This document shows positions 31,025 to 41,039 of a stretch of 64,000 nucleotides of DNA, piece by piece. The translations under genes were made by a program, and so were the position numbers. The DNA is taken from positions 2,907,767 to 2,971,766 of the forward strand of contig JAQFVV010012416.1 of NCBI GenBank assembly GCA_028023455.1. Direction: 5' to 3'. Source of the DNA: Epiperipatus broadwayi (lineage: Eukaryota; Onychophora; Udeonychophora; Euonychophora; Peripatidae). The notes beneath the pieces are model-generated. The model was not told the DNA's origin. It searched no databases and saw only the letters and a list, made by a program, of their open reading frames with translations. Positions within the stretch are counted from its first letter, which is position 1; each line of letters begins with the position of its first letter.

Positions 31025-31850
31025 ACTTTATTTCTCAGGAGTTCATAAGAAGTTTGAGTGATGGATTTGTGAGCACCAAAATCAACTTGGGGATTTCTTG
31101 AGCCCAAGTTAGATGCTACTGCACCAAACCAAGCACTAGAATCAATCCTGGGATCTCCTGATTCCAAGTTAAATCCTTTAACTCTTGCACTAAACCAAGC
31201 ACTAGAATCGACCCTGGGATCTCCTGATCCTAAGTTAGATGCTCTACCTATTGTACCAAATACTAAAATTGATCTTGGGATTCCTGATCCCAAGTTAAAT
31301 GTTCTACCTACTGCACCAAACCCAACACTAGAATCAACTCTGGGATCTCCTGATCCCCAAATTAGATGCTATACCTATTGCACCAAACCAAGCACTAGGA
31401 TTGACCCTTGGATCTGATGCTCTACCTACTACATCAAACCAAACATTAGAATTGGTCTTGAGATCTCCTGATCCCAAGATAGATGCTATACCTACTGCAC
31501 CAAACCAAGCATTAGAATTGACCCTGGGATCTCCTGATCCCAAGTGCTCTACCTACTGCACCACACACTAGAATTGACCCTGGGATCTCCTGATCAAAAG
31601 TTAATTGTTCTATCTACTCCACCAAACCAAGCACTACAATTGACTCTGGGATCTCCTGATTCCAAGTTAGATGCCCTACCTACTGCACCAAAGCAAGCAG
31701 TAGAATTGACCCTGGGATTTCCTGATCCCAAGTTAGATGCTCTACCTACTGCACCAAACCAAGCAATAGAATGAACTCTGGGATCTCCTGATCCCATGTT
31801 GGATGCTCTAACTACAGTGCCAGATCATGCAGGGATCCAATATATAACAC
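31025..31850 (-). mobile_element. tRNA-derived SINE (family D) with tandemly amplified head
   Basis: Minus strand: start CCCTGCATGATCTGGCAC (about 31840), then about eleven 66-bp units, then the SINE tail CACTCAAACTTCTTATGAACTC and CTGAGAAATAAAGTCACATG at about 31070-31020. The unamplified SINE relatives are at 48.24-48.51 kb. Because 66 is a multiple of three, the array yields long spurious open frames on both strands (20-22-residue repeats with SNLGSGDPRVNS), which are not genes. Confidence 0.8.
31086..31812 (-). repeat. 66-bp tandem array of tRNA-like units (about 11)
   Basis: Each unit on the minus strand carries TGCAGTAGGTAGAGCATC (A-box-like), AACTTGGGATCAGGAGATCC and CAGGGTCAATTCTAGTGC (B-box-like). 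Spacing between successive CTGCACC words (plus strand) is 66 bp where intact, e.g. 31617, 31683 and 31749. One or two units are shortened. Confidence 0.85.
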
Positions 31851-31859
31851 TGTCTATTA

Positions 31860-32405
31860 ATAAAAAAAAATGAAGTATAAAATTTAGCTTTAAAATAATG
31901 TATAATCAGTTTTACAATGTTTTTCAGACCTATTACTTTAAAAGTAGTAAATGTATCCATTCTGGTGTGTGTATATATATATATTCATTGAACAAAAATG
32001 TTCCTGCAATAATCCATAAGCCTAATCTCAAAAAAATTACTTAAATGAACTTACAAATAATGTCCCTTCTTATATGAAAGGCAATTTTGTTTGTCAGATA
32101 TTTTTATCATACAAATAGATTAGTATTGAGATAAGAAATGCAATTATTTATTTAAATAACTCTTTGGGAAAATAATCATAATAACATTTTTGAATTGGCT
32201 TTTCCATGAATAGATTTACATTATAAGCATTACATATTTTCATATATATTACTTTTTTTATAAATCTCCTCATATACACTCTAATGCAATTTTTATAATT
32301 CCTCCTTGATTTTTCTAATAGTTTCAACTGTATTGCAGTCTTCATCAGAGCTACAACATATAAATATGTAATCATATATGAATTTATATACATATAATAA
32401 TACAT
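31860..32405. other. AT-rich stretch; one short shared motif
   Basis: CTAATAGTTTCAACTGTATTGCAGTCTTCATCAGAGCTACAA at about 32317-32358 matches a motif at 37.69-37.73 kb (in two words: AGTTTCAACTGT and GCAGTC(T/A)TCATCAGAGC). The match suggests a shared repeat end. Nothing else seen. Confidence 0.5.
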
Positions 32406-32409
32406 ATTT

Positions 32410-32800
32410 TACATTATTATTCATAATCATATTTTATTTGTAACTCTATATCTTCTCTTATTTCCTAATTATTATTTTATTATTTCTTTTTATTTTTTAT
32501 TCTTTATTTCTTTTTCTATCCTATCTATCATTCTACATTATTCTTTAATACATCTCTATCACCTTTCTATTTTATTTTCTAATATCTATTACTGTAATGT
32601 TTTTTATATTCTACCACTTATGTATACTTATTCTTTTATCAATAATTTTTATTTGTTCCTATTCCTATCTTTATTAATTATTCTCATTCTTAATTTACTT
32701 ATTCATTTTACTCATCTTTTTATAATCTTCCTCCTTTTTACATTTATAACTGACTCTTTTTTAAATTTATTAGCCTTTCATATACTTCTTTAATAATTAT
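32410..32800 (+). other. strand-asymmetric pyrimidine-rich region
   Basis: Nearly 400 bases with very few G and strongly T+C on the plus strand (TCTTTTTATTTTTTATTC, TCTATCACCTTTCTATTT and similar). Possibly a decayed poly-pyrimidine repeat. No coding. Confidence 0.6.
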
Positions 32801-32951
32801 TATGCTGCACTCTCAACACACATCCGTAAAGCTATTATTCCTAAAAATTTCAAGTTTAGCACTTTCAGGACTTATTTGTTGCCATATTCATGGCTAGTAT
32901 TACTAAAGGTTTTGTATTAGTATAAGTATATGCAAAGCATATGCAAATTAT

Positions 32952-33167
32952 TTAACCAGACCATTTCTTAGAAATCAAAAAGCAAGCATCTCTTCTATTG
33001 ATGACCTTAGGATCATTTGTGATAAAACATGCCTCTTTCACTTTGTGCTTGGCATCATTTCCCTCAGAACACATGATCTCAGCCATAGAAGGTTTGAATG
33101 TATGATTAGAAGTATACATTTCATTTACAAGTTTGTTAAAATTGTTAGAATATATATAAAGCCATTC
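32952..33167 (-). CDS. coding-like fragment (71 codons), unrecognised
   Basis: The minus frame, bounded by an in-frame stop at 33170-33168, reads EWLYIYSNNFNKLVNEMYTS, NHTFKPSMAEIMCSEGNDAK, HKVKEACFITNDPKVINRRD and ACFLISKKWSG, then stop at 32952-32954. The mixed composition (C, D, E, R, W and P all present) is unlike the random frames around it. No splice site was seen at the 5' end. Downstream there is no close AATAAA. Likely the C-terminal end of a gene or an old element. Family not recognised. Confidence 0.4.
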   Translation of the reverse strand, partial: EWLYIYSNNFNKLVNEMYTSNHTFKPSMAEIMCSEGNDAKHKVKEACFITNDPKVINRRDACFLISKKWSG

Positions 33168-33174
33168 TTAAGAA

Positions 33175-34185
33175 AAAGCAAGCTTTTATTAATAAAAGTG
33201 TTTTAAATGAATTTTGATAATTTGTTTAAAATTAATTTGGTATATTTTTTTTTGCTTAAAAATCTAAAACGTAAGATATATATGAAAATGTTCTTGTTCA
33301 TACATATATTAATCTGTAACTGATTAAGTTAATGATATATAAATGTCATTACTATTCTTTATTAAGCCACTGTTTAAATTTATATCATGTTTCATAAATT
33401 TGTATATAAAATTTAAAAAATAGCATAGTGATTTCAAACAGATAATGATTAATATTAAAGATAAAAATTATATATATATATATAAATTATATATTTTGTA
33501 GGTTCATCCCTATATGATTTTTATGACAAATATTCTGACATTTCAGCTTAATCACATAAGCCATGGAATTGGATATATTTGTAATAAAAATCATACAAAA
33601 TATATATCTTTAAGCTGTGAAAATCCCTTATATATATATATATAATAGAAAATCATATAACATTAGAATACTAGCTAAAACCCAAATTTATACTAAAATC
33701 CTTTCATGACCATGGCATGGTTTCATTTATTAATAAATAGTCCTCTAAGGAATCTATATCTCAATTTGAAAAATTTCTTTACATTGTTTATATGTCAAAA
33801 AAGACACAATTTCACATGTTGATGAAATAAATACGTAATGGAATAGAATATAGATTCATTGTTTGTATGTGTATGACGTACCTTCATCCAAAAATAAGGA
33901 TTTCATATTCTCACCACAGTATTATTTCTTTGTAACCATTACATCTATTTGGAATTTACTCTCTAACCAAATATAGTTGCAAAAACTATTGCATGGTTTA
34001 GATGACTGGCACATTCAAAAACTAAAAATTCTTAAGATTCAATCCTAAGTCAGGAAAGCAAACAAAATGTGACCACAGTCATGTGAATAAAATTGCAGTG
34101 ATTTTTATTACTATTAAAAAGATGATTTCATGTGAAAACTTGGCAGATATCAAATACAATTTTTTATTTATTTGGAATTTGTTCT
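33175..34185. other. AT-rich stretch with AT microsatellite and small fold-back
   Basis: AT runs near 33470-33490 and 33630-33645. ATATGATTTTTATGACAAATATT at about 33513 and a near mirror TATTTGTAATAAAAATCATA at about 33576 make a small hairpin. No coding. Confidence 0.5.
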
Positions 34186-34189
34186 TTGC

Positions 34190-34415
34190 TTTTTATAAGA
34201 TAGTGATTCCTCAAACTTTAATGGATAGGCTTCAATCTTCTCATCCTTCCAACTATTCAACCATCCATTTCATTGAAAAACCAATGATGGAATACTCAAA
34301 GTTCTTGTTGAATTTGATATTATAGTCATATCCATGTAGACATTAGATCAATGTAACCCCTCATATTATTGGAAGGATAAGAAGATAGCCTGTCATTAAA
34401 ATTTGAGGAATTATC
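34190..34415. repeat. fold-back element (family 5)
   Basis: Arms AGATAGTGATTCCTCAAACTTTAATGG...TCATCCTTCCAA (about 34198-34250) and TTGGAAGGATAAGAAGATAG...CATTAAAATTTGAGGAATTATC (about 34360-34412) are imperfect inverted copies with a spacer of about 105 bp. The 80-codon plus frame that overlaps is not considered a gene. Confidence 0.7.
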
Positions 34416-34419
34416 TTCT

Positions 34420-35500
34420 TAATATAAATCGAGCACTGGTTGTATATATATATGTAGAAAATTATGATCTGCCTCAACTGATAAGTGCTGGTTCTGCTTG
34501 AAATATGTATATTGGAGATCATTTATCTTTTTTGCATGTATGTGGTCATTTGCATCTATTGCTTGAGATAGAATGAAGAATGAATAGACGAAAAAAGCCT
34601 GAGTTCAAGTCCCTCTGTTTAAAACAATATTGATAAATAATATACTGTAGTCTTTTATTTTTGACAAGTTATATCTACCAGTGTAAAAAGAAATAACGTT
34701 TAATAATTTTTTAAAGTTCTGTAAGCCCTTGTGTGATTTAGCACAATTGTGATTGGAAGAAATGGAAAATTCTACGATTGAATCTCAGATGATTATCATA
34801 AAAACTCATTTAGATCAGTTGTTTGGAATTATTGTAGTCAACATTTTATTAGAGAACGATTAGATTAAGCCTTCAAAGTTGACTTCCGGTAAATCGTAAC
34901 AAAAAAAAAAGTTACAATAAATTTATAAATTTCAAAATTTTATAAAATATCAATATTACATTTCTAAAAATAAAGATATAGATAAATAACAATCATTTGT
35001 CAAAAGATTTTCCATAAGTAATATTCTTTTAACTTAAATGAAGAAAAAATTCTTCTTGGTCAAACATCTGACCTTTGTCTTTAATAAATAATCAAATAAA
35101 GTAAAAGTATTTTGACATTTAATCATTCGAAAAGTTCAGTGTTTGAAACTATTACTTACGTATTTTTATTAAAAACGAAAAAATTCTTAAAAAGTATCAA
35201 AATTTGTTTATTTATTCCTGTAAATTTCTACTTCTGCTAAAAGGAATTTACTAACTCCGCTTAAATTAATATTTTCTTTCACTCCATATACGTTTTTCTT
35301 TGCTTTAATATTCATTCAAATATTTGTGAAGATGAATGAAAGGAAAATCAAACAATGAAAGTTCCAATTATTACGATATTAGTGAGATACATTTAAATCA
35401 TTCAGGGAGTTTGCAACATTGCGCGGCTAAGACAATGGCTTTTTTTTAAAAAAAATCTTTAATTGTCAATATTATAGATGAGATTAAAAATATATAGTTT
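34420..35500. other. AT-rich stretch; possible fold-back tail fragment
   Basis: GATAAGTGCTGGTTCTGCTTG at 34480 recalls the TTAAGTGCTGGCTCTGGCT arm of the 24.13 kb palindrome. GAGTTCAAGTCCC at about 34601 looks like an isolated B box. GCGCGGCTAAG at about 35421 is a rare CpG spot. Nothing firm. Confidence 0.35.
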
Positions 35501-35504
35501 TTAT

Positions 35505-35675
35505 TTAATGTGTGGACCTACATGGTTTAAGGCAATAATAGAATGGCGAATCCGATATTTTAAAGGTCCCGTCGCAGTCCGGTTTTGCCATTTTCGGAAC
35601 TCGTACGTTATATATCTTTCCGGGAGGTTTACTATTCACTTTTTGAAATATGTTGTTTGTATAGCTCGTTTGATT
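35505..35675 (-). CDS. coding-like fragment (56 codons), unrecognised
   Basis: The minus frame reads KVNSKPPGKIYNVRVPKM, AKPDCDGTFKISDSPFYYCL and KPCRSTH before a stop at 35505-35507. The segment is markedly GC- and CpG-richer than its surroundings. A 74-codon frame exists on the plus strand over the same bases, so the coding strand is uncertain. The minus product has the more protein-like composition (four cysteines, few isoleucine or asparagine runs). May be a piece of a transposon rather than a host exon. Confidence 0.3.
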   Translation of the reverse strand, partial: NQTSYTNNIFQKVNSKPPGKIYNVRVPKMAKPDCDGTFKISDSPFYYCLKPCRSTH

Positions 35676-35679
35676 TTAT

Positions 35680-36160
35680 TTTTTAAACACATACAAAAAT
35701 AATTAGCTAAAATCAGGTTGAAACGATAGAATAAAATTTAATTAAAGCTATATTTACTTTCCAAGGCTGCCATTATAATTTTATTTAAGTTTGCAAACAT
35801 ATACAAAAAAAATATCAATGTCTCCTTGTAAATTTATCAAAGTTTTAGATCGGAACTAGGTTAATTTTTTCCAAAGTCTGCATATAATACTGATATATAC
35901 AAAAGTATTAAGTAAATGTTTTACAGGCATTTTTTCCTACTTATAAAACTGTAGTCAGTGTCTCAACAGTTTTAATACTGCACATATCCAAATAAATAAA
36001 ATAAACATTAAAAAAAAAAACCTATTAATTTTATATTATCATTTTTGCTTAATTTTATATATTTTCAAATTATCAAGTAACAGAAATATTTAGCTTTCAG
36101 TATCATCAAGTTTATACCACCATCATTTTTAGTTATTTGCCAAAATATATGTCAACTAGC
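35680..36160. other. AT-rich stretch, nothing recognised
   Basis: No feature supported. Confidence 0.55.
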
Positions 36161-36164
36161 TCAG

Positions 36165-36560
36165 TTTTTTTAAGCCTTTTTATCCCCTGCTGTACATCTA
36201 AAATATTAGTATTTTTTTCTTAAGATCATCACTTTATTTATTCTTCCCCTACTTTATTTTTTTTTGATAACCTCTAGTATCCTTTTCAGCACTTTTTTTT
36301 TTTAAGTACAAAGGAATCATATCTTCACTTACTCTTTACAGTTTTCTCAATAATTACTTTTCCCACTTATTCATGTAAAAACTTTTCCACTGTTAATCCT
36401 ATCTTCCCAATTATTTTTTCATTACTTTTCAATCACATTTTTAAAACTTTTAATATTTTCCCTCATTTTTCTTAATTATCCTTATTTCTGCTCTATTTAA
36501 AGCTGTACTTCAGACAAAATATTTAACAAGTTTTATTCTTATTATTTCAGTGACTGGCAG
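36165..36560 (+). other. strand-asymmetric pyrimidine-rich region
   Basis: Long T+C-rich stretch (CTTCCCCTACTTTATTTTTT, TTTTCCCACTTATTC, CCTCATTTTTCTTAATTATC) resembling 32.41-32.80 kb. No coding. Confidence 0.55.
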
Positions 36561-36564
36561 AATA

Positions 36565-37460
36565 ACTTTCCACTGTTTAATCTCCTATTTTTTCATCAGT
36601 TAATGGTTTAATAGATCACTTTCGTTATTGGTCCAGCGAAGTAAAACTCTGAAACTTTTAATTGGTCAAGTGACAAACTTTTTGATACAAATATTTTCAT
36701 CTTTTAATGTATATTAATTTTAGTTTCGTTTTCAAAAAGTATATTAATTATTTGTAATGTTAGGAAAGTAAACAAAAGTTATTTCAAAAATATATTTTTA
36801 TTTGTATTTTATAGAAATATTCAAAAGCGGAAAAATCAAAGAAAACATTACAAGCAAATTAGAAGCATTGTAAATTTCATTTAGATCCCTCCCAGATTTC
36901 ATGTTACGAATTTTTTAAGAATTTTTTAGGAAAAATCTTAACATCTTTCTCAAAATAATTATACTTTCAGCATATTATTAAAAAAATACACCAAAAATAC
37001 ATTATAATGCCAGAAAAATATTCTAAATCATTAATCTTTGTTTGAAAATCAAATAAACAGCTTGGAGCAATCTAACCTCTTGACAAGATGTCAAAAATTG
37101 CTGCTACGGCTGGTTTCTTTTTCAATTTACAATAGTGTAAAGTATACAATTTTTTATTAAAACCTTACTACTTTTGTAAAATAACTATATTTTTATTAGA
37201 AATATTAGATTTTATGAAAATTATTTATATGTACGAAACATAATAAAAAAACACTCCAAAACATATATTTTCATTTTAGCGGTGAAAAAATATTTAACGG
37301 AATTATCAGCGAATAAGAATTGGGAATAGATTGGGAATAGATTATCCAACCAATCAAAACTGGCCTTCTTCTTTTGTTCAACTTAAAACCCTCCTAGTAT
37401 TGATTTTTTTACTTGTAAAATAATTCAAAAGAGGGCAGCATCTTATAGGCATTGCTCTAA
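36565..37460. other. unassigned; several CCAAT words
   Basis: ATTGG or CCAAT occurs at about 36629, 36660 and 37351 near rare CpG spots. An ATG at 37089 begins MSKIAATAGFFFNLQ then stop. Could be promoter-like, but no gene follows directly. Confidence 0.25.
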
Positions 37461-37467
37461 GCTTTAA

Positions 37468-37593
37468 TACGGGTATTTTTTCATCAATGTAACTAAAAAA
37501 TTGGCTGAGTTAGAGCAATCTAAAGGTGACAACCGCGATGTCGCATTTCAGGCTATTAAAGTGTTAATCAATTCTTTAAAAGAATATATCTGA
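37468..37593 (+). CDS. coding-like fragment (41 codons), C-terminal end, unrecognised
   Basis: The frame after an in-frame stop (37465-37467) reads YGYFFINVTKKLAELEQSKG and then DNRDVAFQAIKVLINSLKEYI, stop at 37591-37593. Charged and aliphatic residues alternate as in an amphipathic helix, and CpG occurs at CCGCGATGTCGC. A pyrimidine run (ATTTTTTCATC) precedes it without a clear AG. Family not recognised. Confidence 0.35.
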   Translation, partial: YGYFFINVTKKLAELEQSKGDNRDVAFQAIKVLINSLKEYI

Positions 37594-37627
37594 TCTCTAA
37601 CATTTTGTGCTATGTTTACTTTTAAAT

Positions 37628-37950
37628 ATTATACCATTTACAACTTTTTTAACATTTTAACAATACTATTTTTTAAGTCAAAACTTTACTCTAACAGTTT
37701 CAACTGTCCTGCAGTCATCATCAGAGCTACAATATCTTAATATATAATTACGCTATTAATACATTTTATACACATATTCATATGCATAATTAAATACATA
37801 AATAAAATATACATTTTAACCTAATCATTATAAATAATAATTATAAATAATCATAAATAAACTGTTAGAATAAAGTTTTGATATAAAAAGTAGTATTGTT
37901 AAAGTGTTAAAAAAAGGTGTAAATGGTATGATATATAAAAGTAGTAAACA
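37628..37950. repeat. fold-back element
   Basis: Arms ATACCATTTACAACTTTTTTAA...CTTTACTCTAACAGTTT (37631-37700) and AAACTGTTAGAATAAAG...GTGTAAATGGTAT (37859-37932) pair with few mismatches. The left arm is followed by AACTGTCCTGCAGTCATCATC, the motif shared with 32.33 kb. Confidence 0.75.
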
Positions 37951-38047
37951 ATACATAAGAAAAGGAAAACTATATTACTTTTTAAATATTAGTCTAAATA
38001 TCACATAATCACCATCTCTTATACTAGCACATAATTGTTTATAAACA

Positions 38048-38301
38048 AGGCAAAACTTTCCCTACAGTAGTGCCACCCTGTGCCAACCAGAATAATCAAT
38101 GGATGCCAGAAGGCTTGTGCATAAAACCCCTATCTAATGCCTACTCATCCAATATCCCCAGACTAGTTTTTGGCTGATGAAACTAGTCTGGGGATATTGG
38201 ATGAGTAGGCATTAGATAGGGGTTTTATGCACAAGCCTTCTGGCATCCATTGATTATTTGGGTTGGCACAGGGTGGCATTACTGTATGGAGAGTTTTGTC
38301 T
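38048..38301. mobile_element. fold-back family 1 element, near-perfect palindrome
   Basis: Arms of about 122 bp (38048-38169 and 38180-38301) with a 10-bp spacer TTGGCTGATG region: AAGGCAAAACTTTCCCTACAG against CTGTATGGAGAGTTTTGTCTT outside, CCAATATCCCCAGACTAGTTT against AAACTAGTCTGGGGATATTGG inside. The left outer flank in reverse complement holds AGAGATGGTGATTATGTGAT, the family tail. Confidence 0.85.
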
Positions 38302-38309
38302 TGTTTATT

Positions 38310-38595
38310 AGTCTAAATAATTATTTTTATTGCTTTAGCTTTATTTATATATTTTTTCTTTTCAAATTTCAAATTCTGTTAATATTATTTTGTTGAGTTA
38401 ATCATTGCTAGATATAAGCATTACCTATATCATCATTAAATCTGATCTGATAAACATTCCTATCTTCAATACTGATTTTATCTATATTAACCCAATGCTC
38501 ATTTAACAGCCATCTAAATATATATATATATATATAAGGATACTTCTAATACTTTAATATATATATATATAATAATAAATGAGATTAAGATTCTC
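38310..38595. other. AT-rich stretch with AT microsatellites
   Basis: AT runs at about 38519-38535 and 38558-38570. Nothing else. Confidence 0.6.
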
Positions 38596-38599
38596 TGAA

Positions 38600-38755
38600 C
38601 AAATAAATATTTTAAAATACTCTTTAACCCAGTATAAGATAATAATTAACAAGAAAAGAGCAGCCATCTCTTCTTAAGCCTCGTTCTGTTCTTTTCTTGT
38701 TAATTATTGTCTTATGCTGGGTTAGAGAGTATTATAACATATTTATTATACAGTG
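38600..38755. repeat. fold-back element
   Basis: AAATACTCTTTAACCCAGTATAAGATAATAATTAACAAGAAAAGA (in two words, left arm about 38614-38658) mirrors TCTTTTCTTGTTAATTATTGTC / TTATGCTGGGTTAGAGAGTATT (about 38691-38734). Confidence 0.8.
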
Positions 38756-38817
38756 GTATGTGTCTTAATCACGAATATTATATTTACATTATCAAATGAC
38801 AAAAACTAAATTAGATA

Positions 38818-38950
38818 ATATAATACACAAATTGCACCAAATTTAATATTAAAATTAAAATTCACAATCAATCATTGGTTGTGAATTCACCATTTTAATT
38901 TTGGTTAGTTTTTAAATCTTAATTTGGTGTGATTTGTTTAATATTTACAT
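38818..38950. repeat. fold-back element
   Basis: AATTGCACCAAATTTAATATT...AAAATTCACAATCAA mirrors TTGGTTGTGAATTC...CTTAATTTGGTGTGATTTG with a spacer of a few bases. Confidence 0.7.
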
Positions 38951-39224
38951 ATTAAATAAAACTGGAAATAGAAAAGATTTCTGCCTTGCATCTTTTCTGA
39001 TATTAACTTCTTATGAAAGAAGACTACTTAGATATGGAAATATTTTTTGACTTATATATACTGTACAAGGTTGTAACCTTTTCATCAAGAAAATACTTTT
39101 TTTCTTTCAGATCCTGGTTATTATTAAAGGGGTCTTAAACTATTTGTACTATATATACAAATATAACAGTTTAATGTTTGTGAATGACCAAATCGCTCCC
39201 TCCCTTTCTAATTTACTAATTAAA

Positions 39225-39520
39225 TATTATATATATTCAAATATCAGCCTTTTAAGCTAATTGTGCATACGCTTTGCGAGTGTTAATAATAAATGAATAC
39301 TTTCTCACCACAATTAGCTTAAAAGGCTGATATTTGAATGTATACAATTGTAAACATACGCTATATAAAATAAATGCTTAATTAAATATTAGGAAAAATG
39401 TGATTATATTTTTTACTTAAAAGGCTGATATTTGAAAGTATACAATTGTAAACATACGCTATATAAAATAAATGCTTAATTAAATATTAGGAAAAATGTG
39501 ATTATATTTTTGGTCAATTA
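39225..39520. repeat. satellite-related repeat with 98-bp tandem duplication
   Basis: AAAAGGCTGATATTTGAA starts two units at 39321 and 39419 (98-bp period). An inverted piece (TTCAAATATCAGCCTTTTAAGC) precedes them at about 39237. The sequence is a diverged relative of the ~335-bp satellite at 55.6-56.6 kb (shared GCTTAA(A/C)AGGCTG, TATAAAATAAATGCTTA and AATAAATGAATAC words). Confidence 0.7.
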
Positions 39521-39594
39521 AACCCCCAAGTAATTATATACCTTATGGTATTAAAAAACTATGGCTTGTGACAGCTTTTATATATTTGTTTCAG

Positions 39595-39644
39595 GTGCTA
39601 GTGTCCAGCGAATTGCATCGCTAAACACACCGTCACTGGGCTAA
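39595..39644 (+). CDS. candidate 3'-terminal exon, unknown gene
   Basis: A strong acceptor (TTATATATTTGTTTCAG, AG at 39593-39594) precedes a 50-nt GC-richer segment. After two bases completing a split codon it reads ASVQRIASLNTPSLG and stop at 39642-39644. An AATAAA polyadenylation-type signal overlaps the following bases (39647-39652). Acceptor, protein-like composition, stop and AATAAA in this order support a last exon on the plus strand. Upstream exons were not found; the preceding 370 bp are satellite-like repeats. Gene not recognised. Confidence 0.35.
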
Positions 39645-39654
39645 TTAATAAATG

Positions 39655-41030
39655 TGTAATTTCCCTCTCTTCTTTATAATTACAATATTATTTCCTTCTT
39701 TTGTCATTGAAGTTTTATTTATAGAAATTTAGTGATTTAGTTACATGTATTAACATTCTTACATGAAAGAATCTAAATAATGGAAATATCCAAATTTAAA
39801 TTACAACAGAGATATAATAAACAATTAAGTAGACACTATAATATACAATTATCTACTAAAATACCATACTAACTATTATTCAACATTAACATATAGATAT
39901 AACATTACATGGAACAGGTATATAACACACATTCTTAATTACAACTAATCCTGTATTCTGATAGCAATAATAAAGTTTAGTTCATCTGACTTTTAATTCA
40001 TTAAAAGTTTATATTACTAGTTCAGATAAACATTAAAGTTAAGTATAGAGCTCTTATTAATCTTACCTATTATTTCTTTGAATGAATTTTGATGAATAGA
40101 TATAATAAGTGTATACCATGGCCATGGGTTTTTTAATTCTATGAATTAGTAGATTGATTAGGTCCAGTTGAAGTGTTTTCTTATTAGCTTACTAGAGGTC
40201 CTGGTGTCATGATGTAGTCATAGTGTTTTGAATGAAGGTATCCTCCTGTCTTTAGGTTAGGAAGAAGGTGTCAGTGACTATATTGGCTTAGCAGTGCACT
40301 TGATTTGAATTATCCTTGCAGGTAAAAATGAATATACAATGAAACATTTGCTTCTGGATCATTTTCTGTGATCCAATGCTCAATGAAGAATACAGTACTC
40401 TAATTTACAGAACTCATAAATAATAATAATGATGCAAGAGAGGAAAAGAAAAAGAAGTACCTCAAAATTTTCAAGATCACCTTTTTGTATCACTGGTCTG
40501 ATTCCATCATGTAAGTACCTATTCACATTTTTCTTTCCATTATTTTTTCAGGAATTTAATTCCCCAATAAAGCTTCATATCATTATAATTAATTTATAAT
40601 ATTGATCATAACTTAAATACATAGCTTTGTATTACCCTTAATATAGTATTCATTTCTGGCTTTGAATTAACATAATTTCAACAGCCAAAATGAATGAATA
40701 CTTTACAAAAATTAAACAATGTTTAATTATATAAAATCTCTAATTTTCAGTATATGTATTTTTTTAATCACAATGTTCATATTGGTGATTGACATCTTCC
40801 CTACCTCTCTAATTACCATTAATTGGACTTTTTCCTTATCTTAAAAAATCTATATGTACATTTTCTTTTCTTTGATTACTTGGGTAGTTATAATAATAAA
40901 TCTTGATTATTAAAAAAATCCATATTTTTATATTTTATACTAGTATATTCCTTTTTTCTCAGCAACATTCTCTCATGCTAGAACACTAAACATGCATTGT
41001 ACCAAAATAATGGCACAATATATTTCTTAA
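39655..41030. other. AT-rich stretch, nothing firm
   Basis: A somewhat less AT-rich segment at 40110-40330 ends in CCTTGCAGGTAAAAATG, a donor-like word, but no convincing frame was found. The rest is AT-rich. Confidence 0.4.
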
Positions 41031-41039
41031 TCAACATCT

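Noticed and set aside
30808-31797. Open frames of 67-161 codons on both strands with repeated SNLGSGDPRVNS-type peptides
   Set aside because: Produced by the 66-bp tRNA-like array, whose period is a multiple of three; the longest also reads through an antisense SINE.
37631-37950. LTR pair of a retrotransposon
   Set aside because: The copies are inverted, not direct, and only about 70-80 bp; a fold-back element fits better.
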